Made by a program: the position numbers and the translations under genes. 64,000 nt of DNA from UBA10518 sp022837185 (lineage in GTDB: Bacteria; Desulfobacterota; Desulfobulbia; Desulfobulbales; Desulfobulbaceae), in contig JAVEQK010000014.1 of NCBI GenBank assembly GCA_034007705.1, forward strand, positions 12,265 to 76,264. Direction: 5' to 3'. A model generated the notes under the pieces. The model was given only the letters and a program-made list of their open reading frames with translations. It was not told the origin of the DNA and did not search any database. This document shows, piece after piece, positions 52,694 to 61,825 of the stretch (position 1 is the stretch's first letter; the number at the start of each line of letters is the position of its first letter).

Positions 52694-54115
52694 TTAAAGA
52701 ATGAATCTGCTTAAATCCTCATTTCCGGAGATGTCGGCCAACTGCCGGCGCACGTACCCGGCGTCGACCGTGAATGCTTTTTCTTCCCGGTCCGGGGCCT
52801 CGAAGGATATTTCGTCGAGCACCCTCTCCATGATGGTATGCAGCCGCCGCGCCCCGATATCCTCCGTTTTCTGGTTCACCTCCACGGCAATCCTTGCCAT
52901 CTCCCGGATTGCGTCTTCGGTGAAAACGAGTTCCACCTCTTCGGTGGCCAACAGGGCGACATACTGCTTGACCAGGGCGTTCTGCGGTTCGGTGAGGATA
53001 CGGAAAAACTCCTCCTCACCCAACGGGTGGAGCTCCACCCGGATGGGGAATCGGCCCTGAAGCTCAGGGACCAGATCCGACGGTTTGCTCACGTGAAAGG
53101 CGCCGCTGGCGATGAACAGAATGTGATCGGTGCGGACCGGGCCGAACTTGGTGCTCACCGTCGCTCCCTCGACTATGGGGAGGAGGTCCCGCTGCACGCC
53201 CTCGCGGGAAACATCCGGTCCGCCGGAACCTGAACTCCCCCGCGAAGCGATCTTGTCGATTTCATCGAGAAATATTATGCCGCTCTGTTCGGTGCGGCGA
53301 ACGGCTTTTTCAGTGACGTTTTCCATGTCGATGAGATTTTCCGCTTCTTCCTTTTTCAGGAGTTCAAAAGCTTCTTTGACCTTGATCTTCTTCTTCTTTC
53401 TTTTGCGGGGAAAAAACTTGCTGAACGCGTCCTGCAGGGAGGATTGCATTTCCTCCATCCCGGAGGCGGAAAAAACCTCGACCATCGGCATGCCCCCCTG
53501 GTCGGGCACCGCCATTTCAACGATTCTCTCATTCAGCTTGCCCTCGCGCAGCATCTGGCGGAATTTCTCCCTGGTTGTCCGGGGGCCGGCCTGCTGGTCC
53601 CCGCCCTCCTCCTGCCCTGACTCTTCCTTGTACGGCAGGGTGATGACGTTCGACTCCTTGGGGGAATGGGACCCGGAAGGCTGGGGGCTGACGGGCGGCA
53701 GCAGCAGATCGAGGATCTTTTCCTCGGCCTGTCTTTCCGCCTTCTCCCGGACATTTTCCTGCTCCTCCTTGCGGACCATATTCACCGCCAGCTGGGTCAA
53801 ATCCCTGATCATTGACTCCACGTCCCTCCCCACATAGCCGACCTCGGTATACTTGGAGGCCTCCACCTTGATAAAGGGGGAATTGGCAAGGTTGGCCAGC
53901 CGCCGGGCGATTTCGGTTTTTCCCACTCCCGTGGGACCGATCATGATGATGTTCTTGGGGGCGATCTCCTCACCCAGGGGAGCTTCGATCTGCTGGCGGC
54001 GCCAGCGGTTCCTCAAGGCGATGGCCACCGAGCGTTTTGCTTCTTTCTGGCCGACAATGTACATGTCGAGCTCCCTGACCGTTTCGCGGGGTGTCTGTGA
54101 ATTGATGGGACTCAT
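52694..54115 (-). CDS. hslU: ATP-dependent protease ATPase subunit HslU (ClpY)
   Basis: A 473-residue AAA+ unfoldase that feeds HslV. It has YIVGQKEAKRSVAIALRNR, Walker A GPTGVGKTEIARRLA near residue 60, the pore motif GYVGRDVES, Walker B IIFLDEIDKIA near 278, and the C-terminal docking residues ...SGNEDLSRFIL. The I-domain is highly charged (KRKKKKIKVKEAFELL). Overlaps the hslV stop by 4 bp. Confidence 0.97.
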   Translation of the reverse strand: MSPINSQTPRETVRELDMYIVGQKEAKRSVAIALRNRWRRQQIEAPLGEEIAPKNIIMIGPTGVGKTEIARRLANLANSPFIKVEASKYTEVGYVGRDVESMIRDLTQLAVNMVRKEEQENVREKAERQAEEKILDLLLPPVSPQPSGSHSPKESNVITLPYKEESGQEEGGDQQAGPRTTREKFRQMLREGKLNERIVEMAVPDQGGMPMVEVFSASGMEEMQSSLQDAFSKFFPRKRKKKKIKVKEAFELLKKEEAENLIDMENVTEKAVRRTEQSGIIFLDEIDKIASRGSSGSGGPDVSREGVQRDLLPIVEGATVSTKFGPVRTDHILFIASGAFHVSKPSDLVPELQGRFPIRVELHPLGEEEFFRILTEPQNALVKQYVALLATEEVELVFTEDAIREMARIAVEVNQKTEDIGARRLHTIMERVLDEISFEAPDREEKAFTVDAGYVRRQLADISGNEDLSRFIL

Positions 54116-54645
54116 ATCTTTTCAATAATGATGTTGTGATTGGTGTAGACGCAGATTGCCGCGGCGATTTCCATGGCCGCCCGGGCTATGGACTCGGCGT
54201 CGAGGTCGGAATGATCCACCAGGGCCCGGGCCGCTGCCTGGGCGTACGGTCCTCCCGAGCCGATGGCCAGTATGCCGTCATCGGGCTCGATGACATCCCC
54301 GCTGCCGGACAGCAGAAAGGAATGCTTGTCATCGACGGCCACCAGCATCGCCTCCAGGCGGCGCAGAATCCTGTCCGTGCGCCAATCCTTGGCCAGCTCG
54401 ACGGCGGAGCGCATCAGATTGCCCTTGTACTGTTCGAGCTTCTGCTCCAGTTTGTCATACAGGGTGAAGGCGTCGGCCGTCGCCCCGGCAAAACCGGTGA
54501 TGACCCGGCCATGATAGAGGCGCCGCACCTTGGACGCTTTGTGCTTGATGACCGTGGCTCCCAGGGAAACCTGTCCGTCTCCGGCGACAACCACCTCGCC
54601 CTTATGACGGATGGCCAGAATCGTTGTTGATCGTGTCGTGCTCAT
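54112..54645 (-). CDS. hslV: ATP-dependent protease peptidase subunit HslV (ClpQ)
   Basis: A 177-residue N-terminal-nucleophile peptidase. The start MSTTRS is a short propeptide; the catalytic threonine follows in TTILAIRHKGEVVVAGDGQVS, matching the E. coli N-terminus TTIVSVRR. GSGGPYAQAAARAL is conserved. It forms the proteolytic core with HslU. The order xerC, hslV, hslU parallels codV-clpQ-clpY of Bacillus. Confidence 0.96.
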   Translation of the reverse strand: MSTTRSTTILAIRHKGEVVVAGDGQVSLGATVIKHKASKVRRLYHGRVITGFAGATADAFTLYDKLEQKLEQYKGNLMRSAVELAKDWRTDRILRRLEAMLVAVDDKHSFLLSGSGDVIEPDDGILAIGSGGPYAQAAARALVDHSDLDAESIARAAMEIAAAICVYTNHNIIIEKI

Positions 54646-54708
54646 TTGTTTTTTCCTGCACTCGTTGGCGGACCGCATCCGCTGATCCCTCTCCCCGCGG
54701 TTTGCCTT

Positions 54709-55626
54709 TCATTTCTTTGCCAGGGGGTGGGCCTGATCGTATACCTTCGTCAGGTGGTCCATATTCAAATGGGTATACTTCTGGGTGGTGGACAGGCTCA
54801 CGTGGCCGAGCAGTTCCTGCACGGTCCGCAGGTCCGCGCCCATTTCGAGTAAATGGGTGGCAAAGGAGTGACGGAGGGCATGGGGGGTGACGGTCACCGT
54901 TATACCGGCGCGCACGCCATACTCCTGAATCATCCTCTCCACGCTGCGGGAAGTGATCCTGCCGCCTCGGGCATTGAGAAAAAGGGCTTCGAGTTCAGGA
55001 GCCCGGCCCCGGGTAATCCTTGTGCGGATCAACTCCAGGCGAAGAGGAAAATATTTGTGCAAGGCTTCCGCGGCGGCCTTGCCGAACGGAACCACCCTCT
55101 CCTTTTTCCCTTTGCCGGTAACCCTAACCATTCCTGTTTCAAAATCAAGATCACCGATGTCGCGGGACACGAGTTCTGACACCCGCATGCCTGTTGCATA
55201 TAAGAGCTCCATTATCGCGATATCGCGCCCGGCGAAACTGTCCCGGCGGTCCGGCTCCTCCAGCAGCGAGAAAACCTCGTCAACGGTGAGAAAAACCGGG
55301 ACGGGCCTGGAGAGTTTCGGATTGGCGATGCCGGTCAGCGGGTCCTGCTCAAGGACACCCTGTCGGCACAGATACCGGAAAAACGTCCTGAGGGCCGACA
55401 GCTTGCGGCCCACCGTCGAACTGCTGTTGGAGCCGTACAGGGAGGCGACGAACCGGCGCACCGTTTCCGCCGTGACTCTGCCCGGGTCTTTTTTTCCTTC
55501 AAAAAACCGGAGAAATTCCGTGACATCATGAAGGTACCCTGCAACGGTATGCCGCGAGTAGCCCTTTTCAATCTCCAGCCATTGGCCGAAGGGACCTGCC
55601 TGTTTCAGTAGCATGGCAAATTCCAT
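54709..55626 (-). CDS. xerC: Tyrosine recombinase XerC
   Basis: A 305-residue site-specific recombinase for chromosome dimer resolution. The N-terminal SAM-like domain holds GYSRHTVAGYLHDVTEFLRF. The catalytic set is complete: Arg in ATGMRVSELV, Lys in TGKGKKERVVP, His-x-x-Arg in TPHALRHSFATHLL, His in LGHVSLSTTQ and the nucleophile Tyr in KYTHL. The start at 55626 (MEFAMLLKQ) is chosen over longer forms. It lies next to hslV; a chromosomal housekeeping role is likelier than a mobile-element integrase. Confidence 0.92.
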   Translation of the reverse strand: MEFAMLLKQAGPFGQWLEIEKGYSRHTVAGYLHDVTEFLRFFEGKKDPGRVTAETVRRFVASLYGSNSSSTVGRKLSALRTFFRYLCRQGVLEQDPLTGIANPKLSRPVPVFLTVDEVFSLLEEPDRRDSFAGRDIAIMELLYATGMRVSELVSRDIGDLDFETGMVRVTGKGKKERVVPFGKAAAEALHKYFPLRLELIRTRITRGRAPELEALFLNARGGRITSRSVERMIQEYGVRAGITVTVTPHALRHSFATHLLEMGADLRTVQELLGHVSLSTTQKYTHLNMDHLTKVYDQAHPLAKK

Positions 55627-55765
55627 GGAAACCGCCGTGTTGCCGGAGTCGTCCCCTCCCGGCCCTGAACGGGGGAGCATGCTCCACTCAGGGGACCGAC
55701 TTGACGGGGCAGGACATCCTGTTTATGTTTGGGTGACCGGTTTCATCATCATCAAGGAGCGCTTT

Positions 55766-56143
55766 ATGAACCAATCGTTCCATGAACGGCCGGCAGCGCC
55801 GACCGCCGTGCTGACCCGGCTCCTGTTCTCCGCGGCTTTCGTCGTCCTTGCGACGCTCCACCTGAGCGGCTGCGCCGCACCAAGTCAACAGAAAGCCGGC
55901 CCTCCGCAAGCCTGGGAGATCATGACCCTGACCGTGGCCGAACAGCTCGGCAATCCCGAAAACCTGGTTTTCCCTCAAAGCGGTGTCAATGATGTCACCC
56001 CTCTGGGCTCCAGCCGCTACCAGGTCACCTCCTACGCCGACTACACCAACAGGGAGGGAGGCAAAGAACGGACCTACTTCTACGGGGTCGTGGTCTTCGA
56101 CAACGGTTCCGGGACCGTTGAAACGATAAAATTCTCCCGTTGA
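55766..56143 (+). CDS. Small lipoprotein sharing its leader with the SNase lipoprotein
   Basis: A 125-residue protein. The leader MNQSFHERPAAPTAVLTRLL, then a hydrophobic run, ends in LSGC at Cys36, the same position as in the nuclease lipoprotein at 24200-24769. The following AAPSQQKAGPPQAWE also aligns with that protein's PAPKQQEAGYPQTWE; after that the two differ completely. The mature domain, VTSYADYTNREGGKERTYFYGVVVF, is not one I recognise. aaggagcgctt precedes the ATG, again nearly identical in the two genes. Confidence 0.75.
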   Translation: MNQSFHERPAAPTAVLTRLLFSAAFVVLATLHLSGCAAPSQQKAGPPQAWEIMTLTVAEQLGNPENLVFPQSGVNDVTPLGSSRYQVTSYADYTNREGGKERTYFYGVVVFDNGSGTVETIKFSR

Positions 56144-56460
56144 GCCCCTGCCCAGTGACGCCGCGTTGGATGAGGAAGGCCCGGTCGCGGCTGCCTCTTC
56201 GTTTTTCCTGTGGAGGGCCGCCGCTTCGTTCAATGCGGACATCTTACCAATATCCCGTTCCTTGAACAAGGCGGAAAGAAACCCGTCCCCGATGATATCG
56301 TCCGGGCTGAGCCCGGTATCATGCAAGGGACGGACCCCGTACCGTGCATGCTCGGCGGTTTCCCGGCGGGACCGGCAACATTGACAGAACGGGAAGGAAC
56401 AGTGTATATTTTTCAGCAAAGACCTTCAATATTGAATCATCTCGCCTGGGAGGACCGTCG
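56144..56460. other. Intergenic region before the ACT-domain gene
   Basis: No convincing gene in these 317 bp. A minus-strand frame ending in the lipoprotein's antisense has no ribosome site or homology. A sigma-70 promoter is visible at its right end and is listed separately. Confidence 0.5.
56381..56410 (+). promoter_or_regulatory. Sigma-70 promoter of the ACT-domain gene
   Basis: TTGACA at 56381-56386 and TATATT at 56405-56410, separated by 18 nt. The start would be near 56417, leaving a leader of about 44 nt. Confidence 0.75.
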
Positions 56461-56874
56461 ATGCCATTTACGATTCAGCGTGTGCAATACTTTTACACAA
56501 CAGTGAAAGATCAGCCGGGTGAAGCATATAAACTCCTCAATCTCCTGGCGGGCATGGGCATCAATCAGCTGGCCTTTTCCGCCATTCCCATCGGTCCGAA
56601 TTCGACCCAACTGGCCATCTTTCCGGAAGATCCGGCCAAGCTGGTCCAGGAGGCAAAGACAGCCGGCATGCATCTTGACGGCCCGCATCACGCCCTGCTG
56701 ATCCAGGGTGACGATGAACTGGGCGCCCTGGCCGGTATCCACCAGAAACTGTACGAGGCGGGTATCAACGTGTATGCCTCAACCGGGGTAACCGACGGAC
56801 GGGGCAGTTACGGCTACCTGATTTACATCCGGGAGGACGATTTTGACCGGGCGCTGAAAACCCTCGGTATCTGA
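56461..56874 (+). CDS. ACT-domain-like protein
   Basis: A 137-residue protein with two ACT-like halves: the first (FYTTVKDQPGEAYKLLNLLAGMGINQLAFSAIPIG) has the classic beta-alpha-beta start of a ligand-binding ACT fold, and the second (ELGALAGIHQKLYEAGINVYASTGVTDGRGSYGYLIYI) repeats it. No enzyme domain. The ATG has gggaggaccgtcg upstream. Monocistronic, ending at a bidirectional terminator. The ligand is unknown. Confidence 0.78.
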   Translation: MPFTIQRVQYFYTTVKDQPGEAYKLLNLLAGMGINQLAFSAIPIGPNSTQLAIFPEDPAKLVQEAKTAGMHLDGPHHALLIQGDDELGALAGIHQKLYEAGINVYASTGVTDGRGSYGYLIYIREDDFDRALKTLGI

Positions 56875-56940
56875 GCCGGTCTCAGCACCCCCTGCCTCAG
56901 GGCGACATCCAATCGCTCAGCCGCCCTGCCGGCGCACAAA

Positions 56941-56982
56941 AACAAAGCAGTGCCCCCTCCTGAAGGGAGACACTGCTTTGTT
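56941..56982. terminator. Bidirectional terminator between convergent genes
   Basis: A perfect 12-bp stem, AACAAAGCAGTG at 56941-56952 and CACTGCTTTGTT at 56971-56982, with A-rich sequence on the left and TTTGT on the right. It serves the ACT gene on plus and the membrane-protein gene on minus. Confidence 0.85.
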
Positions 56983-57087
56983 TGTATCAACTGCGGCCGG
57001 AGGACTTACCCTGGTTGAACGTCCCGGTCGAGATGGGCAGGCGGCGAGGGTTGCCGCCGGAGCCGTTTGTTTATCGGTCCGCCGGCA

Positions 57088-57531
57088 TCAGTGGCCGCCC
57101 GTCGTCAGCAGTCCGCTTGCCGCCAGGGTGAGAATGAGCACCTCGGCAACGGCCATGATGGCGTAGGCCTTGTCGCCGCGCTTGAACAATCCGGGGACAA
57201 TGGCGATATAACAGAGAATGGTTACGCCGGAAAGTATCGCTATGGGTATGAAATTAACGAAATCCCCCCGGTTGATCAGCCCCAGCCAGCTCCAGCCGGT
57301 GGGCAGATTGTCCAGTTGAAGAAAATTGGTATTGATGGCCACCAGGTAGGAATGGACATCCTGATTCCAGTATGCGGCGATCTCGTTGAGGGGGACGGCC
57401 GGTTTCATGATCCCGAAAACGTACAGGGCAAAGGTGACAAACAGCAGCACCAGGCCCAGATACATGCCTTTTTCGAGAATTTTTGCATACAATACCTGTT
57501 CGGGGGTGGCGGTCGGCTTCATTTCACTCAT
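57088..57531 (-). CDS. Membrane protein linked to TauE/SafE exporter 1 (DUF1634-like layout)
   Basis: A 147-residue protein with about three hydrophobic segments (near residues 22-42, 92-112 and 122-142) and a central periplasmic-type loop with NTNFLQLDNLPTGWSW. The layout resembles DUF1634 proteins that accompany TauE/SafE exporters, but I could not match motifs firmly. gaggaggatacagta precedes the ATG. It is 105 bp after exporter 1. Confidence 0.68.
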   Translation of the reverse strand: MSEMKPTATPEQVLYAKILEKGMYLGLVLLFVTFALYVFGIMKPAVPLNEIAAYWNQDVHSYLVAINTNFLQLDNLPTGWSWLGLINRGDFVNFIPIAILSGVTILCYIAIVPGLFKRGDKAYAIMAVAEVLILTLAASGLLTTGGH

Positions 57532-57636
57532 TACTGTATCCTCCTCTTGATCCTGAACTGAACGAATCCATCGATCAGATCAAAATGTATCTTCAACGTT
57601 GAGCCACAGACGGCAGCGGGGTGCGCGGACAGCGCC

Positions 57637-58605
57637 TCAGCCGATGCCAAGTCCCTTGAGCAGCGCCTTCAATCCCGCAAAGAGCAGGATGGCGATGACC
57701 ATCCAGCGAATGAAAGTCGGTTTGGCCACCTTCAGAATACGCACCCCGACTATGGAGCCCAGCATGATGCCGATCAGGGAGGGTACGACCATCATCGGGA
57801 TGACGCATCCCTGGTTCAGATAAATCCAGGCCGCCGAGGTATCGGTGATCGAGAGCAGAAATTTGCTGGTCGCGACACTGATCTTCAGGGGGGCCCCCAT
57901 CATGAGATTGAGAACCGGGACATTGGCCCATCCGGCGCCGAGACCGAACATGCCCGCCATGAAGCCGATGATGATAAAGGTAAACAGGCCGAGGGGGGTG
58001 CGGTGGACCTGCCAGTCAATATTTTTTCTGCTGCTGGCCTCATAGTAGACACCGCAGATGCGCAGGGCCGAAGACAGGGCATCAGGCTTCTGCACATCGG
58101 GAAATTCGGATTTTTTGGCGGTGAACATAATCACAACTATGCCGAGAATGGTCGCCCCGAGGAGAATCTGCACGATATTGGTCGGCAGAGCCAGTCCCAC
58201 CATCGCGCCGACAATGGCCATGGTCGAGGCAATGAGGGCGACAGGAATGGCCAGGCGAAGGCTGGCCATGTTCATTTTCAACAGGCCGGGTCCTGCGGCC
58301 AGGGCTCCGGACAAGGCGACAAGCAGGCCGGTTCCGCGGACAAAATCAAGATGAAAGGGAAAGAAGCCGCTGATGATCGGAACATACAGGACGCCGCCGC
58401 CGACGCCGCCGAGAACGGCGACGATTCCCATGATAAAAGTTACCACAAACAAGATCACCGGCCACATCCACCAGGCGGTCCCGTCGTCGACGGGGACCGG
58501 CGAGGCAGCTGTCACCTCGCTGGCCAGGGTTAGCTCCGGCATAAGAGCAAATATACCCAGAATAAGGGCTATTCCTCCTGTTATGCCCAACATGTTGCGT
58601 GCCAT
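57637..58605 (-). CDS. TauE/SafE-family sulfite or organosulfur anion exporter 1
   Basis: A 322-residue membrane protein with a cleavable or anchored signal and about eight transmembrane segments. The two TauE repeats start GVGGGVLYVPIISG near residue 68 and GLGAGWANVPVLNLMMG near 218. The family exports sulfite, sulfolactate or sulfoacetate. A strong aggaggg site precedes the ATG. First gene of a two-gene operon; a GTTRC-type dyad lies 314 bp upstream at 58919. Confidence 0.9.
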   Translation of the reverse strand: MARNMLGITGGIALILGIFALMPELTLASEVTAASPVPVDDGTAWWMWPVILFVVTFIMGIVAVLGGVGGGVLYVPIISGFFPFHLDFVRGTGLLVALSGALAAGPGLLKMNMASLRLAIPVALIASTMAIVGAMVGLALPTNIVQILLGATILGIVVIMFTAKKSEFPDVQKPDALSSALRICGVYYEASSRKNIDWQVHRTPLGLFTFIIIGFMAGMFGLGAGWANVPVLNLMMGAPLKISVATSKFLLSITDTSAAWIYLNQGCVIPMMVVPSLIGIMLGSIVGVRILKVAKPTFIRWMVIAILLFAGLKALLKGLGIG

Positions 58606-59125
58606 TATTTCCCTCCTGTTTGGTAATTAATGATGCAAGGCCGGAACAATGCAGAGCCCTCCGTTCTCTCGCGGTCAGGGAAACCTCTTCAGGTTGTCTC
58701 AACCCTCTATGCAGTGAGATAATGCGAACGGCCCGGTCCATGCAAGGATATTCCCTTCACCCCCTTTGCAAAGACCTTCTGCGCGAATCAGACACTTCCG
58801 GTCAACCCCATTTCGGCCTGGAAAATTGTCGTTATGCTTAATTCTCCCGGTGGTATAATGTCAAGAAAAATATTGGCTTTGCGAACGATAACTGTTTGTA
58901 ATAATGACGAAATAGCGTGTTACAAACTGCAACACCACTTGAATGGGATCAATATGCCTTTGATTATGCGGACAATTCCCTGTTTCAATTTGTTACACAG
59001 GGCCGCAACAAAAAAGTTGCGAAAGGGGTCAGCCCTTTGATCAGGGGGGATCCGTGGGAGGAGAGACCTTCCCGGACGCCTGAATCGCACGGCGGGGCGG
59101 TGCCAGGCGTCCGGAAATATCTGAT
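58606..59125. other. Intergenic region between exporter operons
   Basis: No gene in these 520 bp. It holds the dyad GTTACAAACTGCAAC (58919-58933), the spaced dyad GTTACA...GCAAC at 58992-59009, the hairpin CGCAAC-N6-GTTGCG at 59004-59021, and an 11-bp hairpin at 59072-59114 (CCGGACGCCTG with CAGGCGTCCGG) that may end the universal stress protein transcript although it lacks a T tract. Confidence 0.6.
58919..58933. promoter_or_regulatory. GTTRCAA-N-YTGCAAC dyad upstream of exporter 1
   Basis: GTTACAAACTGCAAC matches the perfect palindrome GTTGCAAATTGCAAC found at 62603-62617 with two changes that are symmetrical in kind. It lies upstream of the minus-strand exporter 1 operon. Confidence 0.55.
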
Positions 59126-59977
59126 TTAATGGATGATGAGCACCGGGCAGGAGGCGTAGCCGATGGTCCGTTCGGTTACGCTGCCCATCAGCAGACGGCT
59201 CAGACCCTTGCGGCCGTGCGTGCCCATAATGATCAATGAGGCGCCGATCTCCCGGGCCAGCCCGGTAATCTGTTCATGGGGCTGCCCTTCCCGGACGAAG
59301 GTTTCAACCCGGACGCCCTGCTCTTCACCCTGGTGCAGCACGTCCTGCAGATGGTCGCGGGACCGTTCCACCAGCGTCTGGATATGCTCGGGCGCCAGGG
59401 CGATCATTTCTTCACTGGTGTGGACAACCGAAACCGCAGCCAATCCCACGTCATGCTCTTTGGCCACGGCAAGGGCGTGGGCCAGCGCCGCGGCACTGTT
59501 CGGCGACCCGTCGGTTGCCACCAGGAGACGGTTCCAGTCAAGCTTCACCCCCTCCGGGACAACGATGACGTTCCTGTCCGTATGCCCTATCACCCTGGCG
59601 GTGACCCCGCCCATCAGTTCCCGTTCCAGATGACTGAGGCCGCTGCGGCCCATGACGATCAGATCGCAGTTCTCTTCATCCGCTACGTGGACAATCCGTT
59701 CAAAGGGTTCACCCTGCTCAAGGTTGGTGAAGACATGAACGTCGAGATCCCCAGCCAGGGATTTGGCCTCGGCCAGAAGCTTCCGGCCCGGTCCTTCAAT
59801 GGTTTCCTTGATTCTGCTGACGCCGAACAGATCGAGATCACCGTCATAAACCGGCACAACCGCGAGGACCTTGATCCAGCTCTTTTCCTTCCGGGCGATA
59901 TCGGCACCGACGGCGAGGGCGCTGCGGGCCGATGCCGATCCGTCATACGCCACCAGAATTTTCCGGTAATTAGCCAT
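59126..59977 (-). CDS. Universal stress protein with two tandem UspA domains
   Basis: A 283-residue cytoplasmic protein. Two UspA folds cover residues 1-140 and 145-283. The first has ILVAYDGSASARSAL and the ATP-type loop GRSGLSHLERELMGGVTARV; the second has LLVATDGSPNSAAAL and GTHGRKGLSRLLMGSVTERTI. Both G-2x-G-9x-G(S/T)-type loops look able to bind ATP. It overlaps exporter 2 by 8 bp and is therefore cotranscribed. Confidence 0.93.
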   Translation of the reverse strand: MANYRKILVAYDGSASARSALAVGADIARKEKSWIKVLAVVPVYDGDLDLFGVSRIKETIEGPGRKLLAEAKSLAGDLDVHVFTNLEQGEPFERIVHVADEENCDLIVMGRSGLSHLERELMGGVTARVIGHTDRNVIVVPEGVKLDWNRLLVATDGSPNSAAALAHALAVAKEHDVGLAAVSVVHTSEEMIALAPEHIQTLVERSRDHLQDVLHQGEEQGVRVETFVREGQPHEQITGLAREIGASLIIMGTHGRKGLSRLLMGSVTERTIGYASCPVLIIH

Positions 59978-61313
59978 GACTTACTTCCGCCTCCAGGGAC
60001 TTGACACGCTCCTCGGCCCGGGCATCGACCATGCCCTTGATCATGGCGGCGGCAATGATGACGGTGGCAAAGCCGAGGGCGGCAATCAGGGACCAGAAAC
60101 TGACGCCTTCCAGCAGCGAAGCCATTTGCGGCTCGAGCTGCCCGCGCAGGCCGAGGTCGGCCAGGTAGCCGGGAATCTTGGCGCCGCGGGACACGGCAAC
60201 AATGACCATGACCGAGGCCATGACAATCTTGATCATATGATCCTTGACATAGGTTGTACCCAGAGCGCCGAGCTGCACCCCGACGAGCGAGCCGGCCAGG
60301 ATGAGCAGGGTCAGCCGGATGTCGATGAGTCCCGACATGCCCCATTGAAAAGATCCCCAGGCTCCCATGATGAACGCGATGACCAGTTCGGTTGCACTGG
60401 CGACCATGGCCGAGGCTCCGACGATGTAGATCATGCCCGGAACCCCTATGAAGCCGCCGACCGCAATGGTTGCCGCCAGCATGCCGGTCATCAGGCCGAC
60501 CGGAATGGTCACCCAGGCCGAGATCCGCACCTTGGCAACCTTGAACTCCATCATCGGCGGCAGATTGATTTTCATTAATGCCTGCGCCAGCTTGGGTGTC
60601 TGGGGGTCACCGCCGCCCTTCGAAAGCTTATAGGCGTCATAGAACACATAGGCCCCGACCAGGAGCAGGACGAGGACAAAAACCACGCTGACATACAGGT
60701 TCGAGCCGGCATTGCCCCATTGGCTCAGAATATACTTCTGGATGCGGATGCCGATCTGGACCCCGATGATCGCGGTGACGGCCATGACCAGGCCCAGCTT
60801 GATGTCTGCCTGGCCGTATTTGTAGCGCTTGTAGGCCCCGACCATGGCCTTGGGAAACTTGTGGCACATGTTGCTGGCAACGGCTATGGCGCCGGGAACA
60901 CCGAGGGACATCATGGCCGGGGTCAGGACAAAGGCACCGCCCGAACCGATGAAACCGCTCAGCAGTCCGCCGATCAGGCCGATCAGCAGCAAAGCCGCGA
61001 CCCTGCCCGGAGTCATGTCCAGGAACATGATGGACACATCCTTGATTATCCCCTCCCCGGCATGCTTGTCAAGGGAGACCATGACCTTTTTGTCCAGGGT
61101 TATGTCACCGGCGGTCATCCCTTCGCCGAGGGTCAGGGTCAGGGCGGTTTCCGTTTCCCCGTTGATGAAGGTCGCTGTCCGGGACGGAGCGTCAACCGCG
61201 ACAAACACCCCTTTCATCATGTCTTTGGGCGGTCCGTCCCCACCGGCGCCCATGACCGGGGCAGAAGGCATGATCAACAGAATTCCGAACAGCAGAAAAA
61301 GTAATCTTTTCAT
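59970..61313 (-). CDS. TauE/SafE-family exporter 2 with an extra periplasmic N-terminal domain
   Basis: A 447-residue membrane protein. After a signal peptide (about 1-22) comes a soluble segment of about 80 residues (GVFVAVDAPSRTATFINGETETALTL) before the first TauE repeat GLLSGFIGSGGAFVLTPAMMS near 115; the second repeat has GMLAATIAVGGFIGVPGMIYI near 280. About eight transmembrane segments follow. The added N-terminal segment is not typical. Third gene of the operon starting at 62326, followed by the universal stress protein. Confidence 0.9.
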   Translation of the reverse strand: MKRLLFLLFGILLIMPSAPVMGAGGDGPPKDMMKGVFVAVDAPSRTATFINGETETALTLTLGEGMTAGDITLDKKVMVSLDKHAGEGIIKDVSIMFLDMTPGRVAALLLIGLIGGLLSGFIGSGGAFVLTPAMMSLGVPGAIAVASNMCHKFPKAMVGAYKRYKYGQADIKLGLVMAVTAIIGVQIGIRIQKYILSQWGNAGSNLYVSVVFVLVLLLVGAYVFYDAYKLSKGGGDPQTPKLAQALMKINLPPMMEFKVAKVRISAWVTIPVGLMTGMLAATIAVGGFIGVPGMIYIVGASAMVASATELVIAFIMGAWGSFQWGMSGLIDIRLTLLILAGSLVGVQLGALGTTYVKDHMIKIVMASVMVIVAVSRGAKIPGYLADLGLRGQLEPQMASLLEGVSFWSLIAALGFATVIIAAAMIKGMVDARAEERVKSLEAEVSHG

Positions 61314-61361
61314 TGGTTGTTTCTCCTTAAATTATGGCAATCGTCTCAAAGACTGTATGGA

Positions 61362-61706
61362 TCAGTGCTTCCTGGCTTCAATTCCCATGACGCTCAGAAA
61401 GTTGCTGGCAAAGGCACCGTGAATGAAAGAAAACACCATCGCCGTGCCCAGGGGCCAGAAGGTGTAGGGTCCTCCCTTGGTGAAAACGTCCATTATCCAC
61501 CCCTGATTCATCATCAGACCGACATAGAGGAACACCGACAGGGCGCCGAAGACGACCATTCCCAGAACAGGCTTTTTCTTCTGCACCCGCGGCTGGACCG
61601 CCTGTTTCGTTTCCGAGGCAGCCATTATGGTTCGCGCATCCTCGTGTTCTCCGGCCTGGGCATACGCCGCCGCCGTCATGTCCTTGTCAAATTCGTTCAA
61701 TTCCAT
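61362..61706 (-). CDS. Small membrane protein with the AAA-x-A-x-GEHE N-terminal motif
   Basis: A 114-residue protein. The cytoplasmic start carries MTAAAYAQAGEHEDART, which matches VAAAFAESGEHEYAGSL in the next upstream gene. Two transmembrane segments follow (about residues 46-66 and 82-102). gaggagtagacg precedes the ATG. It lies between a UspA-like gene and exporter 2, so it may link stress sensing to export. No family recognised. Confidence 0.7.
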   Translation of the reverse strand: MELNEFDKDMTAAAYAQAGEHEDARTIMAASETKQAVQPRVQKKKPVLGMVVFGALSVFLYVGLMMNQGWIMDVFTKGGPYTFWPLGTAMVFSFIHGAFASNFLSVMGIEARKH

Positions 61707-61825
61707 CGTCTACTCCTCGCTTCAATGTTTGGTATGTTGGCTTTTCTGCCCGCAGAGATTTCCCACCGGCGTCCGGGCAAAAACCCGTCCCCGGGGCGGC
61801 TTTTCCTTATGCGGGGCAAGACTTT

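Noticed and set aside
54709..55626. Tyrosine recombinase as evidence of an integrated mobile element
   Set aside because: Its coupling to hslV-hslU matches the chromosomal xerC/codV arrangement, and no attachment repeats or phage genes are nearby.
55688..56419. Minus-strand frame over the lipoprotein and its downstream gap
   Set aside because: No ribosome site; most of it is antisense to the lipoprotein with the conserved leader, and the rest has no recognisable motif.
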